In this document: positions 1-13,060 of the stretch, one piece after another
How positions within the stretch are numbered: the first letter of the stretch is position 1
How the letters are laid out: every line of letters begins with the position of its first letter
DNA from: Beaufortia kweichowensis
Lineage: Eukaryota; Chordata; Actinopteri; Cypriniformes; Gastromyzontidae
DNA length: 64,000 nucleotides
Direction of reading: 5' to 3'
Assembly: GCA_019155185.1 (NCBI GenBank)
Contig: CM032804.1
Coordinates: 4,746,492 to 4,810,491, forward strand
The notes under the pieces: generated by a model
Databases searched by the model: none
Told to the model about the DNA's origin: nothing
Seen by the model: only the letters and a program-made list of their open reading frames with translations
Translations under genes and position numbers: made by a program

Positions 1-1642
1 GTCTTTCTTTCGCCTTCAGATCCAAAACAGTGATTTTAAGTGTCGTTTTCCGTTTACAACTTAAGTGGATTGAGACCTGAGCTTGGAAAGGACATAAAAG
101 CATTATACAATAACTCCAGATATATATCAAGCATCCTGACAGAATACAAATATATTTGCTGGAAAACAAACTAAAATACAATTTATATCGTTTTAAATTA
201 TATTAAATCATGTACCTTGATTATATCACATCTAGGCCACAACTGCATGCAGATTAAAAATAGTCTACTGACCACATAGTGGCATCAGTTTCCACATATG
301 TAGTAACCAAACACGAAACACCATTTATGAGTTGTGGCAAAATTAAATAGTGTAAATTCGGTAAATACTGTCTTATATATTGGTCTGTTCCTCACAAACC
401 CATTTGTATTGCTTTAGGAGACTGGTAATGTAACGCGCAAGTCATATCGACTACTTTTATGGTGCTTTTTGTCTGTTTTAAAAGCCTGATGACCCCTGAT
501 CAATATGAACGGTCATGGCATGGCAAAAACTCCATAAAGATTCATTCATTTTGTGTTTCAATGAAACAAAAAGAGGTTAAAAATGACACAAGTGAGAATA
601 AATAAATAACAGAATGTTAATTTTTTGGTGAACTATTACTTTAAGCAAGAACGATCTATATGATGTGATGGCCCAGTAAGGTCCTGTGGAAACAGAGAAA
701 AGATAAAAGCCCACTCTCCTCACAGCCGTGTTTGCTGGAGTGGTTTCACAGCTATGAAAAGGAAGTCTCACAGTCTTGCTGACACCAGCTACTGCTTAAT
801 TAGTCAGAATCAGACCAGCCCTGTAGGTGAACCAGAGAGACAGAAAGACTAATGATTAATGATAAAACTCCATTTGAGAACAACCGCTGACATAACACAG
901 CATGTCACAGGGTGCTCAACAGAGTCCACATGTAGTATAGTGAGGATTACACACCTTTTTTTAATGTTGCTTCCTATTCCACAGCATTAAGCCTATAATG
1001 GTGGGTCGGCACACCACCCTGGTATATGACATCTCTTCTAAAGCTCTAAGTGTATTGCTAAATCAATTGGTCTATTGATCCGGGACTAATTAGGGCAGGA
1101 TAAATGGTTGAAGTACACAAATATTGGTCCACTGATGAGCCCATAGACTGCAAGCAGCATAAATTCAGCAATAGATTGAGAGGTGTCAAACAAGCGTTTC
1201 AAGACTTGTTAGCACATGCACTAAACTAAATTAAATGGCTTATGAGGGTATCTGTCAGCTAAATGCTCTCATTGAGAATTTACTTGATTTTCTGGAACCT
1301 ATATAAGAGAGATTTATTTGGCACAGTTAAATGAGAGCGCCATTTGGTACTAGTCAATTTAATTGTGTTTAATTATTTAGGATCTATCAATATATTGCAT
1401 ATGAAGATTGTTTAGACATTTGTTTGTTGGTAAAGTGTCTACTTAATTTTTATCATTAAATGTACTGTTTATTCACAAGTTCACCTGCCCATTCGATCTT
1501 AAGTAAAAAATAATGAAAGTAAACAAGAAAATAATAAAAGTAGTAAATGAATTTGAAGGAAGATTGAAAGAACTATATGTTTTCTTTTCTCTAACCTACA
1601 TTTAGAAATTCATTTCTTTCATTACTAGTGTAATGATAAAAT

Positions 1643-1703
1643 TAATTTGGATAAAAGCGTCTGCTAAATGAATGTAAATGTAAAATGTAAAATGTAAATG
1701 TAG
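1643..1703 (+). repeat. 3' tail of a teleost tRNA-type SINE/LINE
   Basis: The core GATAAAAGCGTCTGCTAAAT is the conserved 3' end shared by many fish tRNA-derived SINEs and their partner LINEs. It is followed here by short ATGTAA/AATGTA tandem units typical of the terminal microsatellite tail. Only the tail is recognisable; the tRNA-like head is missing or too diverged to see. A second, more decayed copy lies at 36,158 to 36,205. Confidence 0.65.
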
Positions 1704-2162
1704 TGTGGGATGAACTAATTTTAAAGTTTCATTTTGAATATGTTTTGTATTGTTACAGTGTTGATAGCATACATAGCAACACAATGTTTACTCTTTCTTC
1801 ATAGTTAAAGAGAGTAATGCAAGTTTATTCATCAGCAACATTTGCTAGACTAAGCCACTGCATTGTAACAATACAAAGCAGGTAGAAAATATGTGTTACA
1901 ATTTTTAGTAATGGAAAAATATATGCATAACAACGATAATAACGTTGAGACTAATATCCTACTTCACCCGTATTTAACCCTAGCTTGTCAGCAGCTTTTT
2001 TGTTGCCCTTAATATTGTTTTACAGCATTTGACGCTTTCCTTATTTTCATTTACGTCTCTCTTTCTTTCAGTCCTGAGAGACTGCAAATTTTGTCATTAG
2101 ACAGTGTTCTGGTCACACGTCATCAAACTCTAATTAGTTTCAGCTGACAGGGCGTGTCGTCC

Positions 2163-2175
2163 AGGTCAAAGGTCA
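2163..2175 (+). promoter_or_regulatory. perfect DR1 nuclear-receptor site
   Basis: Two exact AGGTCA half-sites stand in direct repeat with a single A spacer. This is the ideal DR1 arrangement bound by RXR heterodimers, HNF4 and COUP-TF proteins. It sits in a moderate-GC block (about 2,090 to 2,190) that also has a TCTAATTAG homeodomain core. Occupancy and target gene are unknown. Confidence 0.5.
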
Positions 2176-5100
2176 GGACCGGTTGATGATGGTTAGGAGA
2201 AGGGTCGTGGCCGAGCTCAGGGATCAGAATCCTCATTACAGGGCTACGCTTGTCCTTAAATCAACCTGGCATCCGAGCCCAGACATCCAGCTTGTCTCAC
2301 ACAGCCCTGTGTTTGTCATACACCTAGAGCCTTTCCCAGACATCCTCTCTCTCATCCTTGCTTGTTTGTCCGTTCTTTATTCCCGATGCCCCCTGTGCTA
2401 ATGTCAAAACAACAGTTGATGTTATTTCTCCAGGGGTGAGCGGACTCAGTCGCGCCCTCTACAGGCCAAACGCAGAATACACGGCTGAGTCATTAACCCA
2501 GAAAACACGCCATTTGGATTGTCACAACAGATGTTTCAGAACTATTTCCCCCGGAAGCTTAAAATCTGGAATACGTATTAAATTAATAACCACCCTCCGC
2601 CCTTCAGTTACTCAGTCAATGCTAAGTGCCCTTGTTGACTCAATTGGATTAGCACTAATATGTAAACACAGGAGGTAAAATGTAATCCTCTCGTGAAAGC
2701 AAAAAACAGGAGATAAATAAATCAAAAAGGCATGTTGTTCTCTACTTTATAACAATAAACGTCATATGAATTGATTGAATGAGGGGTTTGATAGCACAGA
2801 CCTTGAGACATGGAGTGTTTTGACCATCCAGCGACGGAGTAATTAGCCGTTCGTAACTCTGCTGGATAATAGGAAGTGAACCTTTGGGGGATAAGACACA
2901 GGGTTGTTAATTATTAAACGCTTGCATCAGCCAAGCGCTAGAGAGTTGCAATTATTAATGTTGTTGTTCTTGTTTGTGCTTAAACACAACTGCTGCTGTT
3001 AATATCCTCATTAACCAAAATGAATGATTTTATTACTCTTGATTTGGTCTGGGGTTTGCTAATGCATCTGGGTTACATCTTCAGTGAGAATTGAGAGATA
3101 AACATTAGCATTGGATACAGTGCGCAGATGACTTCGAGGGGGGCTTGTTTATTTTTCCCCATCTTCTCTCAGGGTATGAAGTCAGAGATTCCACACATAA
3201 CGGGAATACTCAAACAAAACAGACAAATACGGTGCTGGGCTCTAAATATACACTGACACGGAGCACTGGAGCTGCTGGAGAATAGAGCGGATGATAGCCG
3301 TGGATTTAGGATCGCTAACTTGCCTGAATTACAGCACGAAAATAAGGCAGAAACAAAATACTCGGGATTAAAGGGAAAATGTTGAGATGGAGGCGTGTCA
3401 TTTTAATGCCTCGTCTAAAATGGTCGGAGATTTCTGAGTTTCTACCCCACCCTAGAAGCGGCAAGGTGTCCTCAAAACGTCTTGTTGCATTAGAGCAAGT
3501 CACAGTATTAACATTCAAAATACCTCTTCTTTAGAAATCACTTTACAGGGCTAAAATATATAAAAAGTTGAATTAATGAGCATCACCGTGGATTAAAAAG
3601 AATAACCGACTATTAATTACATCCAAAATATCAAGAATATTTAGGCTCAAGGATCAAAGGGACGTCTGCCAGTTTTATACTGTGGCTCTTTATATAGCAG
3701 GATATTCAGAGTTTCGAGGACATGTAAAATTCAAATATATTGGAATCTTGGATAAAATGGTTTTTAAATCCTTATTTTGCACTCTGAATCATTCTGTGTT
3801 TTCAGGAAAAGCAGAATGGTAGGGGAATGCAAACAGTAGAGTATATTCTCAGCTCCCTACAGAGCTGACATGCTGCTTCATAGTATTTACTATTTCAATA
3901 ACATTCTGGAAGATTGACCAATCACTGGATTAAACCACTTATAACTCTTTACAACACAGTCTCTCTTAGGTCTTAGCACCGGTGACAAAGCACTTACATC
4001 ATTGCCATTGCTGCTTTTAGAGATAGTCTGATAAGCTCTTATTGTTTTTTTCAGTATAAGGAATACAGATTTTTTTACGTATGTGACTTTACAAAATATG
4101 TAAATATATTTTACAAAAATATATTTACAAAATATGTAAACTGAGTTTATCACTAAATAATATACTATATGATAGACTTCAAAATAAAGTACTCAAATTT
4201 TCATTTATAATACTGAAATAATTTTAACTACTAAAATGAATTATATTATTGACACTATGGTTTATTTTTTGCACAAAAGAGGTTTTAATTTATTTTAATT
4301 TTAGACATGGCTTAACCCAGATAGTATTGAAGATAAATGTTATATATTTACATAATGTTATTTACGTCATATAGAATGTAATATGCTTTTACATGTTTGT
4401 ATAGCACAAATAATCCATGACAAGTAACCTGTTAAAGTTGGAGGTTTCCAACTCCAAGCCTATTGCAAGCACAAGAATTAATTCATTTAGGTCTTTAAAA
4501 CTCATCTCAAACTATAGCCATTGCTTACAAGTAGAAATACAATGAAACTAAAACACTGGCTTTTTACGGACTTCAGTAAATGCTTAGAATAGTCTTAATA
4601 GCGCAACAACACAAAAGAAGTCATAGGTCGGTTATAGCCACATTGCTAGTCTGTGGTCTTCGGGGTCCTTTTCTATCTTAGTGAAACATTTCCTTTTTCT
4701 CCATAACAAGCAGCGAGCAAGACATGATAAATTTACACATCCAACATGTACGTACACACACCCACACAGATACCAGTAATAAAGATCTCTTGTTGGTACG
4801 AAATTGTTTTACAAAGCAAACTATAGGAAAAGCAAATAAGGCCATTTATGGGGCTAAGTTGCTCCTGTGTAATCTGAAGCATATGCAATTTTAAAGGGTG
4901 TTTCTCTTGCTAATGGGCCCCAAGGGACCGGGAGGTTAATTGATGCAGCTGTTGATAGCTTTTACACATGACGCAGGGTTCATCTCCCCTGTGACTCTTA
5001 TTCTAAGGCACTTTTTAATGAAGTGTTAGACAGAAGGCTTTTACAGTAGGTTTTTATCTTTGAGAATGCTTCAAAACAAACCTAAAGAAGGGCTTTTAAG

Positions 5101-6229
5101 AAAAAGCTCTGCAGATGACCATTGATTTATGTGTTAAATAAGAGCGTTTTAACCACACCTTCACATTGTTGATTTGTGGCTCCTGATGGAGGACCTACAG
5201 AAAGTCAATCACGCACTATGTCTCGCTTTCTTGCTGGAGTACGTCATATAATAAAAACATGGCACACGTCTACTGTGCCTGGTGAAGACATAAGAGACAC
5301 TTTGCATACTTATATGAAGACGTAAAAACTAAACTGCCTTTGCTGTTGTTTAATGCATCATTTCAAGACTGAAATTTGCAATCTAAATATTTCGTTTACA
5401 TACATCTGTCGGCACCTAAAAGCTCATGATTCATATTATGGGACTGGTAATCTTTTCAGCAGTTTCCGTACATACAATAACTTTTGTGGAAACATGACGT
5501 GAGCAACGATAATTTCTTTTTCAAATCAACGCTTATTCACACTGTCCAAAATTTGACAACTACTTTTTACATCACTGGATTGAGAGTGACAAGTTCACGT
5601 TTTATATTCTAATCTCCAGCAGGTTTTAATTAAATAGTCCTTGCCAAACATATACAATTCCAAACCTCATCGGAATCAGAAAACGCATGGGTTTCCTCCC
5701 AGCTAAAGAGGCTTCTTTACACAGCAAACATTTACAGACATTTGAGCATTGAAAATTAAATACAAATACACAGCTAAATTTATTTGATCCGAGGCTGTGG
5801 AAATGAGCGTGGATTGCGGTGACAGTGTGATGAACTGGATATCAGACTCACCCCGAGGATTTCACTCCCACAGTCACTAAATTCTGCTCATTAAAGTGAC
5901 AAACCCAAACACAAAGCCAGTCAAGCGTGAGATTCAGCTGTGTACAGCATCTGGCCCGTACCGGCAACCCCGGCACCAGCATTACCCCGTGCAAAAACGC
6001 ACGCCACAACCCCGTCAAATCTAAAACAATCAACTTTCCTTTCATTTCCAATTTAGCAGGCTGCCACAAAGCCCTATTAGTGTCCATAATCATACACTGC
6101 TGGTGATTTACAAATGAGCGTGGGGGAGTTCCTGTCCTTCTAGACTCTTCCTCTGCTTTTCCCTCTCGCTATCCGTCAGCCTCCTCCATCCTGATTATCT
6201 GGAGACGCCAATTTCAAAGAGACATCTTA

Positions 6230-6450
6230 ATGGTGATGTCAACGTATTAATTAGAAGTGTTAATGAGCTAAAAGCAACCCAAATTAAATTAATGCAGCAA
6301 TAGACACAGAGAGCGAAATTAGCTTCAATTTCTGTAAATGATTCTGAAGTGTGCGCAACATATCAGCCTTGCCTGAACGTTCCCATCCCCCAAAGCTAAT
6401 CAAGAACTACATTGCAATTAGCTGCTTAATTAAAGAAACACTCGGCTCAC
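6230..6450. promoter_or_regulatory. candidate non-coding element with homeodomain-site cluster
   Basis: Several TAATTA, TTAATG and AATTAA words cluster here, including an AATTA/TAATT inverted pair around 6,415 to 6,435 separated by GCTGCT. No coding potential is apparent. Assignment as an enhancer is inference from composition and gene-desert location. Confidence 0.25.
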
Positions 6451-8859
6451 AAAATCCGGCACAATTAAGTAATGGCTGTTATAGCATGAAGGCAGGCTGT
6501 ATTTGTCTTCGGGAAAGGCACAAAATACACAGACGTATGTAGACAAAACATATTATATTTTCAGTTGCCCGCAGGGACTGAAGACAGCCAAGATTTGGTG
6601 AGATAGAGAAGGTGCGGAGTGGGTTTGGAGCTGAAAACGGCACGAGACAGAGCGCCAGCTCGCACTCCCTAGCCTGAGGTTTTGTGAATTGGCGTGGACT
6701 CAGACAAGCGGGGCCTAATCGCCACTTTCTGTGTTGTCACCTCAACAGCTTCCAGTTGGACATGGATAGCCGCAGACGGTTGAAGGGACGTCTTGGTGAC
6801 CTTCCAATCAACAGATTGCAGAATTTACCAACAAGAAAGAGTTTTCGCGAGAAGAACCGCAGACCACACGCAGATGTTTCCCAAAGCCGCGTCCAGGTGG
6901 AAGCCCCTCCTAGTTTATTTACTAGTCTGAGGAGTGTGCGAGCAAGAGGCTGAGCTGTGATTAACACCCAGGCTCGGCTGGGCCGTCCAGGGACACGGGT
7001 GTGAGCGCCATCCTTCAGCAGGTGTAGGCCACTGCAGAGCATATGCCATCGGGCTGCAAGGGGTGCTCTGTGGAGACCGTTCCTCCAGCGTTTCCTGGGG
7101 CTCAGATCAACTGGGAACAGACATCACTTACAAACACCATCTGTCAGGTACCTGCCAGGAGCATTTAACTGAAAGGGAAAAAGTTCTGCTCCTCACTTGG
7201 ATCACGTTCACAGCTACATGCAAAGAGAGAAACGTGAAGAGGAACGTGCAAGTTGGCCCTGTTCTCCAGCAGGGTTCTCACGTTTCCTTCATCAGCCATG
7301 TAAACATCAAAAGGAGCGAGTGGAGACAAAAGAGAGAGGAGAGCTCCTGCCATGCTCCAGGACAGATTTCCCTCTTTAAAAGGAGAGGAGCGAAGACACC
7401 TGAAGTGTTTGACGCTAAATTAGCTTTTCAAAGACAATAATTAGACTTCCTTCCCTAAAGGTAAATTACCTGCTTCCCAATTGATCTGCATTCTAATTAT
7501 AACAATTTGCCTCACAGCCATTGTTCCAAACTCACTGTCTTCTACCACTAGATGTTAAACATATGAAAAGACATGTAGATAGATGTGAACTGCTGTAATC
7601 GGTATGCATTCTGCACCATAACTGCGGGAAATTAATCAACAGTTTTGTGCACCTTTGAGGGTGATAAATTAAATGAATATTAGTGAATATTGGCAGCGTA
7701 GAAAGCGAGGTCTTTCTCCCTTGTTATTAAGTAATTTAATGATACACAATACAGCCTGAATGAAAGCAATATCTCAATCTGGAAACTCTAATCTGATTGG
7801 CTGGCTATATGCATCTTCAAACATAGACATAAATATCTATAAATAATTTCTGTTTTCTATACAACCATTTACACCTGCAAGATATGTCAAGTTCTTCTAT
7901 TATAAAGGACAACAAGTACCATGACTTGAACAGTGTGCAATAAAATGACAAACATAAGATGCTTTGATTTGCTTCTACTTACAGTAAAACAAAAGTACTT
8001 TTAAAATTGCATGTTATCATTTTGCATGTTATCAATGCCTGTCTGTTATTGGGATGTATTCCATTTTAAATAAACTCTCCCCTGTACAAACAAAACAGTG
8101 GTTGGTCATGACAATCAGACTATCTATACCTACCCTGTATTTACATTTGGCCACAACTGACCTTTCACTCACAACTGGCCACAAACGTGTCATCACAAAA
8201 TGAAAGTTCTCTATGCAAATATAACAGTAAAATCTCATTTTTGTAAACCCTTGCTGCTGGAAAAATTGAGGGACAGCTGTCCAATGACTAAAAACACAAG
8301 TAACCAAGGATCAAACCCCCTATGTAGGTGGCTATTGGCAAATAAGCAGTGATGTCAACAGACTATACAATTTAGGAAGCTGACTACATAAGGCTACATT
8401 GTAGGGTTTTTAGATATTGGTTTCAAATTTGAGTGATTTGAGGAAGCTTTAAAAAAAAACGACAGAGAGCACATGGAGAGCACATCACAGCACCTACAGG
8501 ATTCTCAGCTGCAGATATGGCAGTCATCACATGGGTTGAAACACTTGAACATCTTCATCGCAGTGAAGTGTGAGATGTTGGATAATGACAGATGAGGGGT
8601 GTAGGATGGGTTTTAGATCCATCAGATCCAGAGGACACGTCCACATGGCGGCAGTGTGACTGCACACACTGTCCAGAGACTGTGAGTGGATATTTAAATT
8701 CAGCCCACAGTACCCAGTGCTAATTAATATGTAAATTTCACATTGTTTGTTAACTCTGATGTCAATTTTTGATGTGAGCAGCAGCCTCTATGTTAACAGA
8801 GATTCACTGTAGATTGAACCTGGGTTATTGCCAAACCCCTGCCTGTCCATAATCGAATA

Positions 8860-9080
8860 TTTTCTCGGCTGCTAAACTAATATATGTCTCCGAAGCTTAT
8901 AACTTGGGAGACGCGCTAATGATATTTTATTAAGCCTGAGTAATTGAAGAGACCATTTAAATATGTAATTAAGCACTTAAGTATAATTATGCAACACAGT
9001 AGGAAACCAAGTGAATTAATTAAAAAAGCCAATACATTAATTTATTTAGGCTCTGTTATAACGCAAGATGATTAACATTT
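8860..9080. promoter_or_regulatory. candidate non-coding element, dense TAAT/ATTA sites
   Basis: This block has closely spaced homeodomain-like cores (GTAATTAAG, GAATTAATTAA, CATTAATTTA, TGATTAAC) around a short GC-containing core near 8,870 to 8,930. It has no splice signals or open frame of note. It resembles conserved enhancers near developmental homeobox genes, but conservation was not tested. Confidence 0.3.
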
Positions 9081-10014
9081 TAAATAATGAGCTTCAATGA
9101 AACAGAATAAAGGAATACTGTTTAACCTGTAAATGTAAAAAGTTGCTTGATTGGAGTTGGAAGAGAATATGTGAAAAGATAAAGACCTTTGTGTAATTTA
9201 AGCACACAGAAGCACTTTACCATCTAATACACCTGTATGCGCAAACCAGCAATTATTGGGCAAGTTTCCAAAGTACTTTTCCTACACTAAATCTGCTTTC
9301 CATTAGGCTAAAATGATTCGACAGACACCGTTGAGTGGTTTATAAAACTGAGGGGTGGGGTGGAGGTGGAGAGAGAAAATCTGTGCGGGATTGACGCATA
9401 CTTAAAGTGTGTTGACTTCTCCTGACTGCCTCTGTATGGCCCGATATAAGAAAGGTTCACAGATAGACACACATCTCCACCCCGGCACAGTCATTTACCT
9501 GTCTACTAGTAGATATAAGATATTAATTAAGATAAATCTACCTCAATTTTGTACTTCTGCCATCTGGTTATTTATCCGAATTATGTTAATCATTTCTGTA
9601 GGGCAGGAGAATGATTACCCATTTTGGGTCTAATTTATATTAATATTCAGAATTAAATAATTCAGTAATGCGGCCCATCTGTTTTGGCCGCGAACTGTAA
9701 CAACGGCGTATATAGAAAACACATGCACGCGGCGAGCCAAACCACATGCAACATCACCTCCCTCGCAAACAAACAATATGGCTGCATTAACCCCTGTTGC
9801 CTGCATCGACTACTCTGACAGTCTTTAATGAAGTTAGCCGAGCACAAATTTAAAACCAAACAAACCTCTAACACAACGACTTACAAGATTTACCACCTCA
9901 TACGCTTTGAAATCCCACAGATGATCTCGCAACCTCTATGAAGATACTGACACCCTCGGCCCGAACAGGCAATTAAGGCCCCGGTGGCTTTGTGCTTGAC
10001 TTTGAGTGTAGTTT

Positions 10015-10240
10015 GTTAGCCGGTCACGTGTGCCAGGCGAGGGAGGGCGGGTGAGGAGGGCCGATCACACTCGAGCTCAGGCCAGCCACTAATTAGGGTG
10101 AAGAGGAGGCCAGCGGACACGCGGTGTGATTAAATTTAGATCTGGAGGGAGATCTTGACCTGGTGTGCCCCTCATCTAAGTGACATTTACCCAGGATAAC
10201 CGCACTGCAGCTGAGGCTTATTAACCTTTTGTGGGCCTGA
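10015..10240. promoter_or_regulatory. candidate GC-rich non-coding element
   Basis: A GC-rich island in an AT-rich desert. It contains a CACGTG E-box near 10,025, a purine-rich tract, a CTAATTAGG homeodomain core near 10,090 and two AGATCT palindromes at about 10,139 to 10,156. No coding frame fits. Its function is inferred only from composition. Confidence 0.25.
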
Positions 10241-11709
10241 ACACCACTGACTGCCTTAATTGGCAGATGGATTATTAAATAGAGCAACTTCAAGATGATT
10301 GAACATCTCATATCTACAACGCACAGGTTAGTCTGTAAAATCTTATTATCACTTAGGCTTCGGGGTACAGTGGTCTATATATATATACTAGAATGGGCTG
10401 TTTTTAGCATTATAGTACTAATAATGCAGGCAGAGGTTGCTTGTACATTGGGGTGTGCAAGAATTGACGAAAGGAGTCTTGGTGATCATGCTAGTCTAAA
10501 GCGGTATCATTGATCACAAAAGCAGATCGCTTTTCATACAAGAAAAGCTCAAACGCCCAGCTTAACTATTAAATAAAAAGTGAAATTTAGCAAATATTTT
10601 TTATGGCTTTGGTGGTTATAGCCCCAGTTGGAACAACATCGAGATGAGTAAATGATGGCAAAATGTAAATTTATGGGTGAACTAAACCTATTAATGTGTG
10701 ATCAGTCAGAGGGTCATTGCCAAAACGTCTCTGGTTTCTCCACATTCACAGTCTCCCGGGAGGTAAAATCATCATGCTGACCGTTACGCATTGCCAAAGC
10801 GCTAAATGGTGTCGGATCCGCCTAGAACGATTTAATCCATCGCAATCGATTTGGAAACTTTCTAAAATCAGGTTGCCATTACAGAAATCTCAGCAAGCTT
10901 TAAAAGGAACAGTAGGCGCTCTGGGCCTTATACAGTAGACGGCATGTACAGAAACAACCATTCCCCTGACTCTTACAAAAGAAAACGCTGTACGCTCATT
11001 TTTCTGCATAGCCAAACAGAGCTGCCAGACGTGTGTTTAAGCATGATCCATTCAGCAGGGTTTTCACCGCTCTGCCATGTCAAATCAATGCTTTCAAGGG
11101 AAGCACGAGTCAGCCATGTTGGATTCGGTTCTGCTTTGGGAAATAAGTGGATCATATTGGACGCATTACCATACCCGTGTGACTGAAGCTCTCGCTCTCT
11201 CATATTCAAAAAGGAGATCATTGCACAGCATGTGATAAATGTCACCTCAGAGCAATGACCCGCATTATGTATTACCCCTGCTGCAGGCGTCCTCCTGCAC
11301 GTCTGTGATCAGCTGTGGCTACTTACCCCCCACGTAGACTTCCTCAGACTGTCTATATGGAAAATCAAACCCCTGACACTCAAAAAATGAATGTGTGCAT
11401 GTGTTAAAAAATAAAAGAGAACTGGCGTACGCTTTATCTTCTGTAAATGCTGAGCATTTTTTTCCCCTTAACATCCAAGCCACATATCTGAATTACGTTT
11501 AGACAGTTTTTTGGCAAACAGAATGACTCAAGTAAAACTGACAGCAATCAGCTCATCCAAAATTTTGCCATTATTTACTCGTCACTTTAAACCTTCATAA
11601 GGAGAAATGAATGTTGTTTACTAAAGAATCAATGATGCCAAACTGCATTTCAGTAATATTTGGGTACTATGTTGATATTAGACATAAGAGCCACAAAAAT
11701 GCTTTAGCC

Positions 11710-11733
11710 AATAATAATAATAATAATAATAAT
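11710..11733. repeat. (AAT)n microsatellite
   Basis: Eight tandem AAT/ATA triplets without interruption, a simple-sequence repeat within the gene desert. Confidence 0.85.
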
Positions 11734-12759
11734 TCAACAGTTTTAGTCTGTTTCTCATGCAAAGCTACTGTGCAGTTTCAGAACTGTTTAAATATAGTTA
11801 TATATTGTATATATTGACTACTTTGTGCATTTCACAGACAACAGTAAGATTAATATGAGAAAGATGGGGGAGAAAAAATTAAAATCTACTGCATACTAGA
11901 AGTAAACAGTCTTTTAATTGTGTTGTTCACAATATCTTCAATACCAAAAATGTCTCTTTCACAGAGTTTAAACCTGTTGTTGTGTGTTTACATACAGAAC
12001 AACAAATAAGAAAAGCAAAAACCAAACAATATGCCTGAGACAGCACCAAGAACATTACGTGCAATAAACAAATCCAATTGATAAAGGTGTAATAGTGTGC
12101 TTTGAACTCGAAAGTGCAATTATTCTTCTTCATCTCAAACACAGTTTTGCACATTCACACAAGAACGCAGCTAGGAGATGCTTATTGCCATATAATTAAG
12201 GGCTTTCCGAGCCTCAACTCGCATTCCTTAGCCTATAGGCTGTAATTGCAAATCTTTTCATTCATTAAACAAACGCCGCTTCACAGCATTCTTTCATGAT
12301 AGACATCTGAACAGTTCACATTTCTCAGTAAGCCATGGCCAATTAAAGTTAATGTACAACAATGGAGTGTGCCATGTAGCATATTCAGATCAAACTATTT
12401 GGACAGTGACTTTGGGAAGCACGCAGAAAATCTTTTCAACACACATTCCCAACTGTTTGTTTACTATCCTAATGCCTGTAAGAGCCAACAAAATCAGACA
12501 AAATCATTCGGACCATTCGACGACTCAAGAGATGTAATTGGAGACGCAGTTTTGATCATTAAAAGCCAGAAACTTCAAAGCGCGCCGTTTCGAAAAAGGG
12601 CAAAAACACGAGCAGACGTTCATCAGAGCTTTAACGCTATCAGACCGTAATCTGTCTGGGATTCCACATGTGTTAACACAGCTACAAACGTAGAAGGCAA
12701 ACACTCCAACAACACCATATGAATGTCTCAATATATTAACAGCACAATAAACAACCTAT

Positions 12760-13060
12760 TCAATTCCAGGGATTTGCATGAGAAATGGGAGCATTAGCAC
12801 ATTCAGAGTGTGAGCTAATGGCAGCGAGGGGCGAGAGAGCCCTGCTGTGGTAGAGATGAACGCTGTCTCACTGTTGGCGTATCACTGAGCACAATGGCCT
12901 AGATTAGCAAAGTGTCAGTACTGAGCTGGAATAAGCTAATTGCTTAATTAGCTGACCCAATTCGATAAGCCTCTTCTAACATATTAACTCTAGCTATGTA
13001 ACAAATAGCCGGAATTTGTGTAAAAAGTACGGCTTTAATTACAACCGCGAGTGAGAAAAA
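12760..13060. promoter_or_regulatory. candidate enhancer with POU octamer and TAATT dyad
   Basis: The block contains an exact ATTTGCAT octamer (12,772 to 12,779) and a perfect 8-bp inverted repeat AGCTAATT/AATTAGCT with a 4-base spacer (12,934 to 12,953). Other ATTAGC and TTAATTAC words surround them. An octamer with paired homeodomain half-sites is typical of neural or mesodermal enhancers. There is no coding potential; activity is inferred. Confidence 0.35.

Noticed and set aside
7063..7440. 125-codon open frame on the plus strand, overlapped by frames on the minus strand
   Set aside because: No recognisable domain, no promoter or splice context, and competing frames of similar length on the other strand. 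It fits chance openness in a moderate-GC non-coding block.
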